DNA of 64,000 nt from Sphingomonas caseinilytica (lineage in GTDB: Bacteria > Pseudomonadota > Alphaproteobacteria > Sphingomonadales > Sphingomonadaceae), in assembly GCF_023516455.1 (NCBI RefSeq), contig NZ_JAMGBA010000003.1, forward strand, positions 62,001 to 126,000, read 5' to 3'. Each line of letters begins with the position of its first letter. Position 1 is the first letter of the stretch. Below, in pieces: positions 39,505 through 48,162 of this stretch. Under the pieces are notes generated by a model that ran no database searches, was not told the DNA's origin, and was given only the letters and a program-made list of their open reading frames with translations. The position numbers and the translations under genes are program-made.

Positions 39505-39645
39505 CTCAAACGGTGGCCCGAACGTTATCGGTCCGCACACCTCGTCTTTTTGGTCGGGGAGCCTGCGACGTATGTCCAGGGCTCTCGGGCCTAAAGGTCG
39601 TAGGGACCGGCGTGTTCCGGTTTAACTACTCCCCGATCGCCAAGG
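39505..39645 (-). promoter_or_regulatory. Structured leader resembling a yybP-ykoY (Mn2+) riboswitch, without a gene
   Basis: Read on the minus strand, this region holds GGGGAGTAG (39626-39634), ACATACGTC (39567-39575) and AAGACGAGG (39540-39548) in that order, separated by self-complementary arms such as CCGG-N6-CCGG and GGCCCGA/TCGGGCC (39585-39591 with 39515-39521). GGGGAGUAG is the most conserved part of the yybP-ykoY Mn2+ riboswitch, and the other two blocks resemble its second loop. A further GC hairpin follows at 39465-39485. No mntP- or TMEM165-like gene follows: downstream lie only a short non-coding stretch and the GNAT module. I judge the match by eye only. Confidence 0.5.
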
Positions 39646-39706
39646 ATCGTGGTGTGAAGTCGAGAGCGGGGGCGGACCGCCATCTCGGCCACCGGGGAGC
39701 GGGTTG

Positions 39707-39916
39707 GTGATCTTTCCCTTCATTGTCACCGGAATGCTGCGCTGGTCGCGCGAGCGGGATTTCTTCGTCGAGGCCGATGACGGCGGGCAATGGGCGCTCG
39801 ACCTCCCTTCCGCGCTGACGGAGAGGACCGACCGCCTGCTTCATCAGCGCGTGGCCGTCGAGGGCGGCCGCACCGGCCTTTCGACCGTCAGCGTCGATAG
39901 GATCGAAGAGCGCTGA
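39707..39916 (+). CDS. DUF5818-like small protein
   Basis: This 69-residue beta-rich protein reads FPFIVTGMLRWSRERDFFVE, then GGQWALDLPS and RVAVEGGRTGLSTVSVDRIE. The pattern resembles DUF5818 proteins of sphingomonads, which look like OB-fold-type small domains of unknown function. The start is GTG at 39707, with GGGGAG 8 bases upstream; a TTG one codon earlier is possible. It is divergent from the riboswitch-like leader. The long minus-strand frame across it is considered a shadow. Confidence 0.6.
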   Translation: MIFPFIVTGMLRWSRERDFFVEADDGGQWALDLPSALTERTDRLLHQRVAVEGGRTGLSTVSVDRIEER

Positions 39917-40000
39917 TCTAACGCCCTTATATTCCCGCCCAGCCGCAACCTTCGCACCTCCCCATCCATTGATCCCCCACACCATTTAGGAGGATCGGCG

Positions 40001-40408
40001 ATGAGCATTTTCGGCAAGATCAAGGACGCGATTTTCGGGCGTAAGGCACAGGCCCAGCCCGCTCCGCAGTCGCCGCAAGCCGCCCCTGCCGGGCAGGGTC
40101 AGGCAATGCCGCAAATCAACACGCCCAGTCCCACTCCCGACCGGATAGCCGACGTCGATGTCGACGCGGTTCTCGCCGAGGCCGCTTCGCACAAGGGCGA
40201 GCAGCTCAACTACAAGAGCTCGATCGTCGACCTGATGAAACTGCTCGACCTCGATTCCAGCCTCGACAACCGCAAGGAGTTGGCGACCGAGCTTGGCTAT
40301 ACCGGCGAAAAGGACGGCAGCGCGGAAATGAACATCTGGCTGCACAAGGCGGTGATGACGAAGCTCGAGGAGAACGGCGGCAAGGTCTCCGCCGAGCTCA
40401 GGGATTAG
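40001..40408 (+). CDS. DUF3597 domain protein
   Basis: This 135-residue protein starts MSIFGKIKDAIFGRKAQAQP, continues with a Pro/Ala/Gln linker, and has a conserved C-terminal half (VDVDAVLAEAASHKGEQLNY, SSIVDLMKLLDLDSSLDNRK). That half is the DUF3597 domain, with a folded helical bundle and unknown role. AGGAGG lies 9 bases before the ATG. It stands alone between small conserved genes. The N-terminal amphipathic segment could touch the membrane, but this is not shown. Confidence 0.88.
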   Translation: MSIFGKIKDAIFGRKAQAQPAPQSPQAAPAGQGQAMPQINTPSPTPDRIADVDVDAVLAEAASHKGEQLNYKSSIVDLMKLLDLDSSLDNRKELATELGYTGEKDGSAEMNIWLHKAVMTKLEENGGKVSAELRD

Positions 40409-40561
40409 GGCTTAAGCCACCGAGCAAAGCATGGAGATGGCGAAAGCCGGCCAGCGGGTCGCCCCGGACTTGATCCGGGGAGAACCCGACTGACGTCACG
40501 GAAGCGAAGCTGACCGAAGGGCAATTTACTTCGTGACGGCTTCCTGCGCTAAACTCGCCAA

Positions 40562-40972
40562 ATGCCCCGCACCCGTGACCTGAACTACAAGACCGGCCAT
40601 CTCTGCCGTTTCTGCGGGGAGCTGGTGCCGTGGGGCACGATCCTGCGACTGATCCGCGTCGATCCGGACACGCCCAGTTATGTGCTTCAGGAAAGCGCGG
40701 CCCACAGTGATTGCCTCCGCGGCGTGCTCCACCCGGATGTCGAGCTAAACTTCCACCGCCATTGGGAAGGCAAGTCGCCGCTGCCCGATGACGGCGGTGA
40801 CATCGATGGCAAACCCTGCGCCATGTGCGCGAAGGACATCGCCCCCGCCGACCTCGTCCGCATCCGCGTTCAGAAGCCGGTCGGCCCCGTCAAAAAACCA
40901 CTGTTCGACGAGTTCAGCTTCCCCGTTCACTTCGACTGCCTCGCCGCCGTCAGCACCTCGCGACACTTCTGA
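40562..40972 (+). CDS. Hypothetical protein with paired Cys motifs
   Basis: This 136-residue soluble protein carries two similar halves. Each has a CxxC (HLCRFCGELVPWG and KPCAMCAKDIAPAD), then a beta segment (RLIRVDPDT / VRIRVQKPV) and a closing His-x2-Cys (AHSDCL / HFDCL). This suggests two zinc-binding PARP/treble-clef-like modules. I know no function for it. It is preceded by a 150-bp non-coding stretch and stands alone on the plus strand. Confidence 0.7.
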   Translation: MPRTRDLNYKTGHLCRFCGELVPWGTILRLIRVDPDTPSYVLQESAAHSDCLRGVLHPDVELNFHRHWEGKSPLPDDGGDIDGKPCAMCAKDIAPADLVRIRVQKPVGPVKKPLFDEFSFPVHFDCLAAVSTSRHF

Positions 40973-41185
40973 CCCTCACCGCTAGCGGCAAGGCCGCAAC
41001 AGGCGTATAGGCCGGCGGACGGTCCGATCAGGGGGGACGTAAATGCGCCCGATCGCCAATGACACCTGCAGCCGGTCCGGGGGATCGGCGAAGCGGTCAT
41101 TCACGCTGCACTCCAACTTCGCCGCCGCGGGTCCATCGCCGGCGCCGCTTTAATTGGGAAATCAACAAGCAGGAAGGAAAGTGAC

Positions 41186-41581
41186 ATGCTGATGATGGGA
41201 CTTGCCCTGGCGCTGTTCGCCCAAGCTGCTCCCGCCCCTCCGGGCAACGAGCAAATCCGTGGTTCGGTCACGCTGCCGAACCTTGAGGGGGTGCCGGCCG
41301 ACGACAAGGGACAGCATCTGAAGATCGCGTCATTCACCTGGGGCAACGGCGCCACCGCGGACGCCCCGCCTGCCGAGGGCAGCGTCGTCGTGAAGGTCGA
41401 ATATCCGTGGACGGCTTGCAAGGTGGGCGCCAACTATCCCTCGCTCGCCCTCTCCGGCGGCGGCAAGCGCTACGTCGTTGAAGACGTGACCGTGTCGAAA
41501 TGCGGCAAGAAGGCCGAAAGCGCCACCTTCGACTATAAGAAGGTAACGGTCAGCGCGTGGGAACCGACGAAGAAGGAATAG
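41186..41581 (+). CDS. Exported Hcp-like paralogue, short form
   Basis: This 131-residue protein begins with a short signal peptide (MGLALALFAQAAPA). Its C-terminal half (EYPWTACKVGANYPSLALSG and VVEDVTVSKCG, then ATFDYKKVTV) is clearly related to the end of the next gene product, including both Cys residues. A strand resembling EILSYSWG appears as KIASFTWGNG. It therefore looks like a reduced Hcp-like beta-barrel domain for the periplasm or outside. GGAAG lies close before the ATG. No type VI secretion genes are nearby. Confidence 0.65.
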   Translation: MLMMGLALALFAQAAPAPPGNEQIRGSVTLPNLEGVPADDKGQHLKIASFTWGNGATADAPPAEGSVVVKVEYPWTACKVGANYPSLALSGGGKRYVVEDVTVSKCGKKAESATFDYKKVTVSAWEPTKKE

Positions 41582-41678
41582 GTCGCGGACAAGGCCAGCC
41601 CTGGCTGAACCTAGGGTCAGCGCTGGCCGTACCTTCGGAACAGGCCTATAGTTCCCTTCTAATCTTGGGGAGGACGCG

Positions 41679-42386
41679 ATGCGCCCCACGACCAGTCTGA
41701 CGATCCACGCCATTCTCGCCGCCGCGCTGGTGGCGCTCGCCGCGAGCAGCGCCGCTGCCGGCCCGGCTTATATGAAGTTCGAACCGATCAAGGGGGACAG
41801 CAACGCCAAGGAGGACCACCGCGACGAAATTGAGATACTGTCCTACTCCTGGGGTTCGTCCCAGGCCGCGGGCCGCGTGTCGAAGGTTGACGGCTTCACC
41901 GTCAAGCAGGGCGTGAAGCCGGAGCAAGGCGGCGAAAAGGGCGGCACCGAGGATATCAATATCGGCGTCGGGGAGCTTCAGGAGAATGCCGCCCGCGCCG
42001 GCAGCGGCGGCGGCCAGGGCAGCGGCAAGGTCAGCGTCCACGATATTTCGACGACAAGCGCCACGGCATCCGGCGGCGTCTCGGTTGCGGCCGGCGACAT
42101 CACCGGCGACGGGGCGTCATCCGCGTCCGGCCTCCCCACCGGTAAGCGGGCCCACAAGCCGGTCACGCTGTCCAAGCCTGCCGGCAAAGGCACGGTCTGG
42201 GTCCGCGTCGCCTCGCCCTGGTCGGGCTGCCGCGTCGGCGATCGCTATCCCTCCCTCACCCTTGCGGACGGCGCAAAATCGCACGTCCTTCACGACGTCA
42301 GCGTCGCGAATTGCGGAAACGCGGCTGCGGGTGCGCCGACGGAGGAAGTCGCCTTCTATTACAACCGGATAGCGTTCAACTATTAA
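41679..42386 (+). CDS. Exported Hcp-like protein
   Basis: This 235-residue protein has a Sec signal peptide (AILAAALVALAASSAAA-G). The following YMKFEPIKGDSNAKEDH and DEIEILSYSWGSSQ match the start of the T6SS Hcp family (PF05638). The end EEVAFYYNRIAFNY matches the last Hcp strand. Between them are a Gly/Ser-rich linker and the Cys-containing segment SPWSGCRVGDRYPSLTLADG, shared with the preceding gene. True Hcp tube proteins have no signal peptide, so this is a secreted relative. An AGGA ribosome binding site precedes the ATG. It converges with the next gene at a 9-bp gap. Confidence 0.7.
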   Translation: MRPTTSLTIHAILAAALVALAASSAAAGPAYMKFEPIKGDSNAKEDHRDEIEILSYSWGSSQAAGRVSKVDGFTVKQGVKPEQGGEKGGTEDINIGVGELQENAARAGSGGGQGSGKVSVHDISTTSATASGGVSVAAGDITGDGASSASGLPTGKRAHKPVTLSKPAGKGTVWVRVASPWSGCRVGDRYPSLTLADGAKSHVLHDVSVANCGNAAAGAPTEEVAFYYNRIAFNY

Positions 42387-42395
42387 GCCCGAAGC

Positions 42396-42881
42396 TTAGA
42401 TGGTGGGGTTCGCCTTGATCGCGCCCCGCTCGATCTCCTGCGCCGTCTCCCGCAGCGATCGCCCGAACGCGAAGGTGAGCAGCCAGTCGGGCGCATAGCC
42501 GAGTTTCGCCTTCTCCGTCCCGGCGAGCTCCTCGCGTACCACCTTTCCGTCGCTTTCGACCCTTGCGATCATCAGCGTTTCCTTGCCTCCATTCTCGGGC
42601 AGGAAGCGGAGGTCGATCTGGCCCGCCTCGCGGCCATTGAATTTCACATGGATAACCATGTTCCGGCCGGGGTTTCGATCGACGCTGATGCTGTAGGGAA
42701 CCGGCGGCCCGCTCTCGAACTCCATGGTTCCGCTTTCCGGAGTATTGGCGAGGGCTTGGCTCACCGTCGAATAAACGAAGGCTGGCCGTTGGCGAACAAT
42801 CTCGCGCGTGTCGTCGGCAAAAATACTGCCCGCGACATGGGCCGCGCCAAGTAGCGCCGGACCGATCAGAAACATCTTCAC
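42396..42881 (-). CDS. Hypothetical exported or membrane-anchored protein
   Basis: This 161-residue protein has an N-terminal hydrophobic segment (FLIGPALLGAAHVAGSIFA). A soluble domain follows with RPAFVYSTVSQALANTPESG, MVIHVKFNGREAGQIDLRFL and the closing helix RSLRETAQEIERGAIKANP. It is not assigned to a family. A similar charge pattern and size occur in conserved sphingomonad hypotheticals as far as I can judge. It converges on the Hcp-like gene and lies upstream in the sodC direction with about 90 bp to the sodC end. Confidence 0.65.
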   Translation of the reverse strand: MKMFLIGPALLGAAHVAGSIFADDTREIVRQRPAFVYSTVSQALANTPESGTMEFESGPPVPYSISVDRNPGRNMVIHVKFNGREAGQIDLRFLPENGGKETLMIARVESDGKVVREELAGTEKAKLGYAPDWLLTFAFGRSLRETAQEIERGAIKANPTI

Positions 42882-42974
42882 CCGAAACTACGCATGGCGC
42901 GCCCTCTCCCACTCGGCGCCGGCACTATGACGAGCCGCGCTGAAGGAAGGGTAAATCGCGGGTGACGTTAGCGC

Positions 42975-43484
42975 CTACTGCGCCGGTGAAATCACCGCGC
43001 AGGCGATCCGGTCGCCGCTGTTGCCGCTCGGATCGGTCTTGTAGTCATCCGGCTTGGCGTGAACGACCAGCGCCGTTCCGTCGGCATCGTTGAGCGCCCC
43101 GCCCGTCGCCAGGAAGTTGATCGCCCCGCGTCCATTGGTGCTGACCGTCAAATTGGGCAAATCGCCCGCATGCTGGCCGGCGGGGTTCAGATGGCCGTGC
43201 TGCTTGCCGGCCGGGTTCCAGTGGCCGCCGGCGCTCTGGAACGCGGGCCCGTCACAGCGACCTACGGCGTGGAGATGGAGCCCATGGTCGCCAGGCGGCA
43301 GGCCCTCTACCGCGACACGGATATAGCTTCCTCTGGTCCGCGGTTCGGCCTGTACGCCGCCAACTGTCGCTCCGGCTCCGTTGACCAGCGCGATCACGGG
43401 GCCGTCGCCGGCGGGTCCAAGCTCATCGGACGTCGCGCATCCCGCGAGAAGGGCGGTTGAAACGATCAGGATCAGCTTGCGCAT
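42975..43484 (-). CDS. sodC: Cu,Zn superoxide dismutase, lipoprotein
   Basis: This 169-residue protein has a lipoprotein signal (LILIVSTALLAGC) and the Cu,Zn-SOD fold. The ligand segments are HGLHLHAVGRC, GGHWNPAGKQHGHLNPAG and VVHAKPDDY. The disulfide-type Cys pair in VGRCDGP and DRIACAVIS is also present. It would remove superoxide on the periplasmic side of a membrane. I use ATG 43484, which has GGGGAG just upstream; GTG 43490 overlaps the OmpA stop. It is downstream of the OmpA-domain gene in one transcription unit. Confidence 0.93.
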   Translation of the reverse strand: MRKLILIVSTALLAGCATSDELGPAGDGPVIALVNGAGATVGGVQAEPRTRGSYIRVAVEGLPPGDHGLHLHAVGRCDGPAFQSAGGHWNPAGKQHGHLNPAGQHAGDLPNLTVSTNGRGAINFLATGGALNDADGTALVVHAKPDDYKTDPSGNSGDRIACAVISPAQ

Positions 43485-43486
43485 GC

Positions 43487-43894
43487 TCACTCCCCAAATT
43501 CGATCACGACCCGCCGGTTCTGCACCTCGCGAACTCCGTCTTCGGTGGGGACCAGCGGCTGCTCCTCACCAAACGAGGCGACAGTGATCGCGTTCCGCGA
43601 AATTCCGCGCTTTTCCAGCTCGGATCGGACCAACTCGGCCCGGCTGAGTCCGGTCCGGCGGTTGGTCGCGACGCTGCCCGATCGGTCGGTGTGGCCGGAA
43701 AGTTTCAGGCGTAGGGCTGGGTTGGCGCGATAGGCTTCGGCGACCTTGTCGAGCGTGGCCGCATCGTCGCTGCGGATCTCGCCCTTGCCCCAGTCGAAGA
43801 AGACCATGAACGTGGAAGCCACAGGGCCCGGCGCCTGCTGCGCTACCGCTCCGGCCGTCATGAACAGCATCAAGGCCGCACCCGCGATCCGCAT
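43487..43894 (-). CDS. Stand-alone OmpA-type peptidoglycan-binding protein
   Basis: This 135-residue protein has a signal peptide (RIAGAALMLFMTAGAVA-Q) and a single OmpA C-terminal domain: FMVFFDWGKGEIRSDDAATL, LKLSGHTDRSGSVATNRRTG and LSRAELVRSELEKRGI, ending NRRVVIEFGE. The Asp and Arg residues that hold diaminopimelate are in place (HTDRSG, NRR). It has no barrel of its own. The barrel with a proline-rich linker is the next gene upstream, so the pair looks like an OmpA split in two. A terminator lies between them, which allows separate levels. Confidence 0.88.
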   Translation of the reverse strand: MRIAGAALMLFMTAGAVAQQAPGPVASTFMVFFDWGKGEIRSDDAATLDKVAEAYRANPALRLKLSGHTDRSGSVATNRRTGLSRAELVRSELEKRGISRNAITVASFGEEQPLVPTEDGVREVQNRRVVIEFGE

Positions 43895-43997
43895 CACCTG
43901 AATTTCCCTACCCTCGGCCCGCCAAGGCTTAGGCGGTGACCCCGCCCCACGCAACGCGCAAAGCAGGGTGCCAAAGGGAACCACTCCTGCGCCGCGC

Positions 43998-44034
43998 AAA
44001 AAGAAACCCCGGGAAAGCCGTAGCTCGCCCGGGG
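43998..44034 (-). terminator. Rho-independent terminator after the barrel gene
   Basis: On the minus strand CCCCGGG (44028-44034) pairs with CCCGGGG (44007-44013) and is followed by TTTCTTTTT. It closes the transcript of the gene at 44062-44868. Confidence 0.85.
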
Positions 44035-44061
44035 TAACTTTTTCTAGCCTAGCCGTTTGGC

Positions 44062-44868
<807 letters not shown>

Positions 44869-45020
44869 AGAAATATCCCCTTTCACATGCGTTCCGTATC
44901 AGAACTGCCCGAACACCTTATGAGAGGGTCGGTTGCCGTGCAAGATTACAATTCCCCGTTCTGTTGCCCAAATGCCGCACTCTGGCCGCAACCTACATAA
45001 TTTCCCGGAAATTGGCGGCT

Positions 45021-45515
45021 TCAGCCGATCAATCCGTGTGCCCTAAGGCCCTCCAAAACGGCCGCAACGGCGGCGCGGCATTGTTCGTCGACCACCGTCC
45101 CGCCGGCAGGGTCAGGGATGGCCGGCTGGCGTCCGCGCAACACATTTTGCCCGTCGATACGCACTTCCCGGCAGCGGGCAATTCCCGCTTCCCAGCCGCC
45201 CGAGCGCCACTGAAAAATCTCCCTACTGCTCTTGTCAGTGACGCTAAGTCCCTCCGTCGGCGCGATAAATCGCCATCCCCCGGCGGTGAAACAGGCAATC
45301 GAACCGCCCTCGCCCTGCCAATCTCCCAACGCCGCCTCCTCGATCAGATAGCAGTTGCCGATTTCCGGGTCCTCCGGCGGTTCGGCTTGCGGCGGGCCTT
45401 CGACGATAGGGCAAAGCAGCATCGCAATCCGCTCCAGCGCCTCATTGTGTGTCAGTTCCTTTTGGACCTGGCCGGGGGCCAGCAAGGGAATTTGAAAACG
45501 CGCGGTCTGCTCCAT
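45021..45515 (-). CDS. DUF2793 protein of the gene-transfer-agent cluster
   Basis: This 164-residue protein begins ARFQIPLLAPGQVQKELTHN and contains EIGNCYLIEEAALGDWQGEG and GGWRFIAPTEGLSV, the DUF2793 pattern. DUF2793 genes are commonly the last gene of GTA/prophage tail clusters in alphaproteobacteria and may encode fibre-associated proteins. It follows the tail-tip gene by 10 bp on the same strand. The rest of the GTA structural region is missing here, so its present use is doubtful. Confidence 0.82.
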   Translation of the reverse strand: MEQTARFQIPLLAPGQVQKELTHNEALERIAMLLCPIVEGPPQAEPPEDPEIGNCYLIEEAALGDWQGEGGSIACFTAGGWRFIAPTEGLSVTDKSSREIFQWRSGGWEAGIARCREVRIDGQNVLRGRQPAIPDPAGGTVVDEQCRAAVAAVLEGLRAHGLIG

Positions 45516-45525
45516 GTGATTCCTT

Positions 45526-47154
45526 TCAAAGGGTGATGCTGACGCCGCGCGGCCGGCTCAATGCCATTGGACCGACGGTGCGAATCTCGATTTCTATCGG
45601 CTGGCCGGCGTCGGCGTGGAGCGCTGAAGCATTGAGAATCACCTCTGGCCGGTCGCTCTCCAGTGACAGTTCGCCTTCGGGTCCGATGATGTTCACCAGA
45701 TAATGTTCGGAAAATGGGTCCGCCGGCACGCCGACCCCGTCATTCCAGGACCAGCCCTGATGACTCCTGCGAACCCAACTGATGCGGACCGACTCTCCAT
45801 CGCGTCGCGCGCGGAGGTGGCAAACCGACGGCGGCCGGATGGCTTCTCCGCTGACCATCCGCTGCGCTTCCGGCAGCGGTGCGACATCCCCGATGCCGTG
45901 CGCAACCGCCCTCAACACCGCACCTGCCGTGCCCGACGGCAGGTCGATCGCCGCCAGCGCCGTCGAATCAATCAGGCAGAATCGCTCTCCAACCCGGTGG
46001 TTCGCACCCGCCCATTCCGTGCCCCGCCGCCCGCGCAGCAGGCGCGATAGTCGGTACCGCCCATGCTCCAGCCGTTCCGCCCGGCCGAACTGAATCAGCT
46101 CATCCCCAACCATCGCCAGGTTCGCGCCGGCCGTCAGCGCGTCCTCATCGGCATTCAGAAGCAACTGGTCCGAATAGGCGAGCCGCACCGTCACGCTCGA
46201 CAAAAGATCGAGGGTCAGAGGCATCCTATGATCGAGCATCGTCGTAGCAGTGCCCAAAACCGCGCGACGTCCAAGCGCCAAACCGGGCCGCGGCTGCTGC
46301 CCCGACCAAAGTTCCACCGGCACCGGCTTCCATCGCCCCCCACTCGATGCGGCAGCGAATAGCGTCGGCCTCGCCTCCGGCAGGTCGCCCATGGCGGGAA
46401 GCTCGATCAGCGCCATCTCGCTCCGGCCAATGGGCTCGTCACGGTCGGGAACGGTTCGTCCCGGATCGGCTGGCAGACCTGCGACTTCGGCCGCACCAGC
46501 TTCCGCTTCGATGACGACCGCCATCCCGTCGATTTCCGCGCTTGTAACCACCATGGATCGCGTCGATCCGGGCAGCCGTATCTGGTCGCCGGGTTTCATC
46601 TCCATGCGCGACGGGGGCAGCCTCAGACGTACGCCGCTTGCTGCCTGCCACTTCCGTGCTAGGCGCTGCTCTGCCCATTGCTTGGCCTCGGCAGCGACAA
46701 GCACCGCCGGGATTTCGATCCGCTCTTCTACCGCGCCGCCGCCACCGCTCGAAGCCCGCATCTGGCCGGCCTGAAAGTCCCTGTCGGCGTCATGATAGAT
46801 AATGCATTGGCTAGCGGGCAGGCTTGAATCTCCCCGCCGCAGCCGTTCGACACACGGCCGATCCCTACCGTCCGCATCACACCCAAGCTCATTCGCATCC
46901 AGTTGCACCGGCTCAGACGCCGCCGCCCCGCTGAGCTTTCCGTCCCGTTCAGCAAGGGGCAGTCCATCATGCTCGACCAGCGGCCGGATAGCGTCCGCGA
47001 TTGACGAACCATGCGCCGCATAACCCACAATCGCACGGCCTTCGCCCAGCTCGATCAGCCCGCCAGTAGCGTCCGCGACCACTTCGGCCGTTGAAACCGG
47101 CGCCTCGTCGGCCTCGACCTCGAACGTCATCATGCGCCCGAATAACCATCCCAT
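45526..47154 (-). CDS. GTA tail-tip/host-specificity protein, N-terminally shortened
   Basis: This 542-residue protein corresponds to the C-terminal half of the GTA tail-tip protein. It shows WAEQRLARKWQAASGVRLRL, RMEMKPGDQIRLPG, GRYRLSRLLRGRRGTEWAGA and VGERFCLIDSTALAAIDLP, ending with RPRGVSITL. Full GTA homologues are much longer, with an N-terminal region that includes a TIM-barrel-like domain in RcGTA. That part is absent: the frame begins about 20 bp from a dispersed repeat (47174-47247). I therefore consider it the retained end of a deletion. Whether the short form is still made is unknown. Confidence 0.75.
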   Translation of the reverse strand: MGWLFGRMMTFEVEADEAPVSTAEVVADATGGLIELGEGRAIVGYAAHGSSIADAIRPLVEHDGLPLAERDGKLSGAAASEPVQLDANELGCDADGRDRPCVERLRRGDSSLPASQCIIYHDADRDFQAGQMRASSGGGGAVEERIEIPAVLVAAEAKQWAEQRLARKWQAASGVRLRLPPSRMEMKPGDQIRLPGSTRSMVVTSAEIDGMAVVIEAEAGAAEVAGLPADPGRTVPDRDEPIGRSEMALIELPAMGDLPEARPTLFAAASSGGRWKPVPVELWSGQQPRPGLALGRRAVLGTATTMLDHRMPLTLDLLSSVTVRLAYSDQLLLNADEDALTAGANLAMVGDELIQFGRAERLEHGRYRLSRLLRGRRGTEWAGANHRVGERFCLIDSTALAAIDLPSGTAGAVLRAVAHGIGDVAPLPEAQRMVSGEAIRPPSVCHLRARRDGESVRISWVRRSHQGWSWNDGVGVPADPFSEHYLVNIIGPEGELSLESDRPEVILNASALHADAGQPIEIEIRTVGPMALSRPRGVSITL

Positions 47155-47173
47155 CTGATTTCCCCGTAATAGT

Positions 47174-47247
47174 CGTCATCGCGAGGAGCGAAGCGACGTG
47201 GCGATCCAGGAAGGACTCTGGATTGCTTCGCTACGCTCGCAATGACG
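47174..47247. repeat. Dispersed palindromic repeat, copy B
   Basis: It runs from CGTCATCGCGAGGAGCG to CGCTCGCAATGACG and is a close relative of the copy at 25784-25859. It lies exactly where the GTA tail gene loses its N-terminal part, so it may mark the deletion junction. Confidence 0.85.
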
Positions 47248-47272
47248 GAGTTCGCCTAATTGGCCGCTGTCG

Positions 47273-48103
47273 TTACATCACACCCATCAACCGCGGCACC
47301 TTCTCGGCCCACCATGCGGTGTTCCAAAGCGCATGCACCACCACCGCACATGGCAGATAGGCCGCGGCGAAAATCCAGTAGGCGCGGTGCACACGCCCGT
47401 TCCTCACCACGTCCCAAACGAACATCGGCGACAGGGCCAGCAACGTATAAAGATCCACCGTGATCGGATTTCCCGGCATGGTCTGCGGCAACCACGGAAT
47501 GCGGTCGATTCCCGCCGGCAGCGGGATCGCCGTCGCCAGGATCATCATCCTTTTGTGAAGCCCGGCGTTCCCGCCCCGCGCCTTCAATCCGATGACAATG
47601 AACAGCGGGAACAACAGCCCGATCCGAAGCTGCAGCAGGGTAATATTGTTCCAGAACGCAAGCGCCTGCTCCGCACCTGCTTTCGCTTCCGGCGTCGGCG
47701 CATTCTGCGCTCCGTACCACAGCTGGTGATACATGGTCGGCACCAGCACGAACCCGACGATCACCACCACGACCGCAAGCACCATCCCGGCAACACCAAG
47801 CTGCATGTGAAGCGCCTTGCGCCCCGTCGCCATCAGCCAGCTTTGCGTGAGCAGCAGCAACAGGAACGCCCCCATCACCACCGCATGCATGTGCAGCACG
47901 ATCGGGAACGGCGGCCGCAGCCCGGCTCGCACCATCTCGATCTTCATCAGCGAGTCCGGGACGAACCCGGCCAGCACGATGGCGATGAACCATGCCGCCA
48001 TGAACACGAAGATCCATCGATCGATCGCGTGCGCGCGCGGCGTTCCAGAAAGATAATCCGGCTTCCGCTCTTCGAAGCCAACCGCCCCAGTCACAGTCGC
48101 CAT
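47273..48103 (-). CDS. Polytopic membrane protein of unknown function
   Basis: This 276-residue protein has about seven hydrophobic segments (WIFVFMAAWFIAIVLAGFVP, IVLHMHAVVMGAFLLLLLTQ, LGVAGMVLAVVVVIVGFVLV, LRIGLLFPLFIVIGLKA, DLYTLLALSPMFVWDVV, YWIFAAAYLPCAVVVHALW). Several His residues lie in or near them (VLHMHAVV, LHMQLG, LHKRMM), which could bind haem or copper, but no family is recognised. It has no relation to GTA genes. It occupies the gap between large terminase and tail-tip genes, so it was present near or moved into the deletion. Confidence 0.75.
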   Translation of the reverse strand: MATVTGAVGFEERKPDYLSGTPRAHAIDRWIFVFMAAWFIAIVLAGFVPDSLMKIEMVRAGLRPPFPIVLHMHAVVMGAFLLLLLTQSWLMATGRKALHMQLGVAGMVLAVVVVIVGFVLVPTMYHQLWYGAQNAPTPEAKAGAEQALAFWNNITLLQLRIGLLFPLFIVIGLKARGGNAGLHKRMMILATAIPLPAGIDRIPWLPQTMPGNPITVDLYTLLALSPMFVWDVVRNGRVHRAYWIFAAAYLPCAVVVHALWNTAWWAEKVPRLMGVM

Positions 48104-48162
48104 GGCAAACCCCCTGCCAATCGCCCGTCGATTGGGGACGTACCACCATTCGCATCGGCAGC

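Noticed and set aside
39516-39590. tRNA-sized segment closed by GGCCCGA/TCGGGCC
   Set aside because: It has no T-loop consensus (TTCGANTC) and no anticodon arm of the right shape; the stem fits the riboswitch-like fold better.
39300-39645. Split tmRNA or RNase P RNA in the structured non-coding stretch
   Set aside because: I found no tag-peptide reading frame starting with an Ala resume codon, no T-arm sequence and none of the conserved RNase P blocks.
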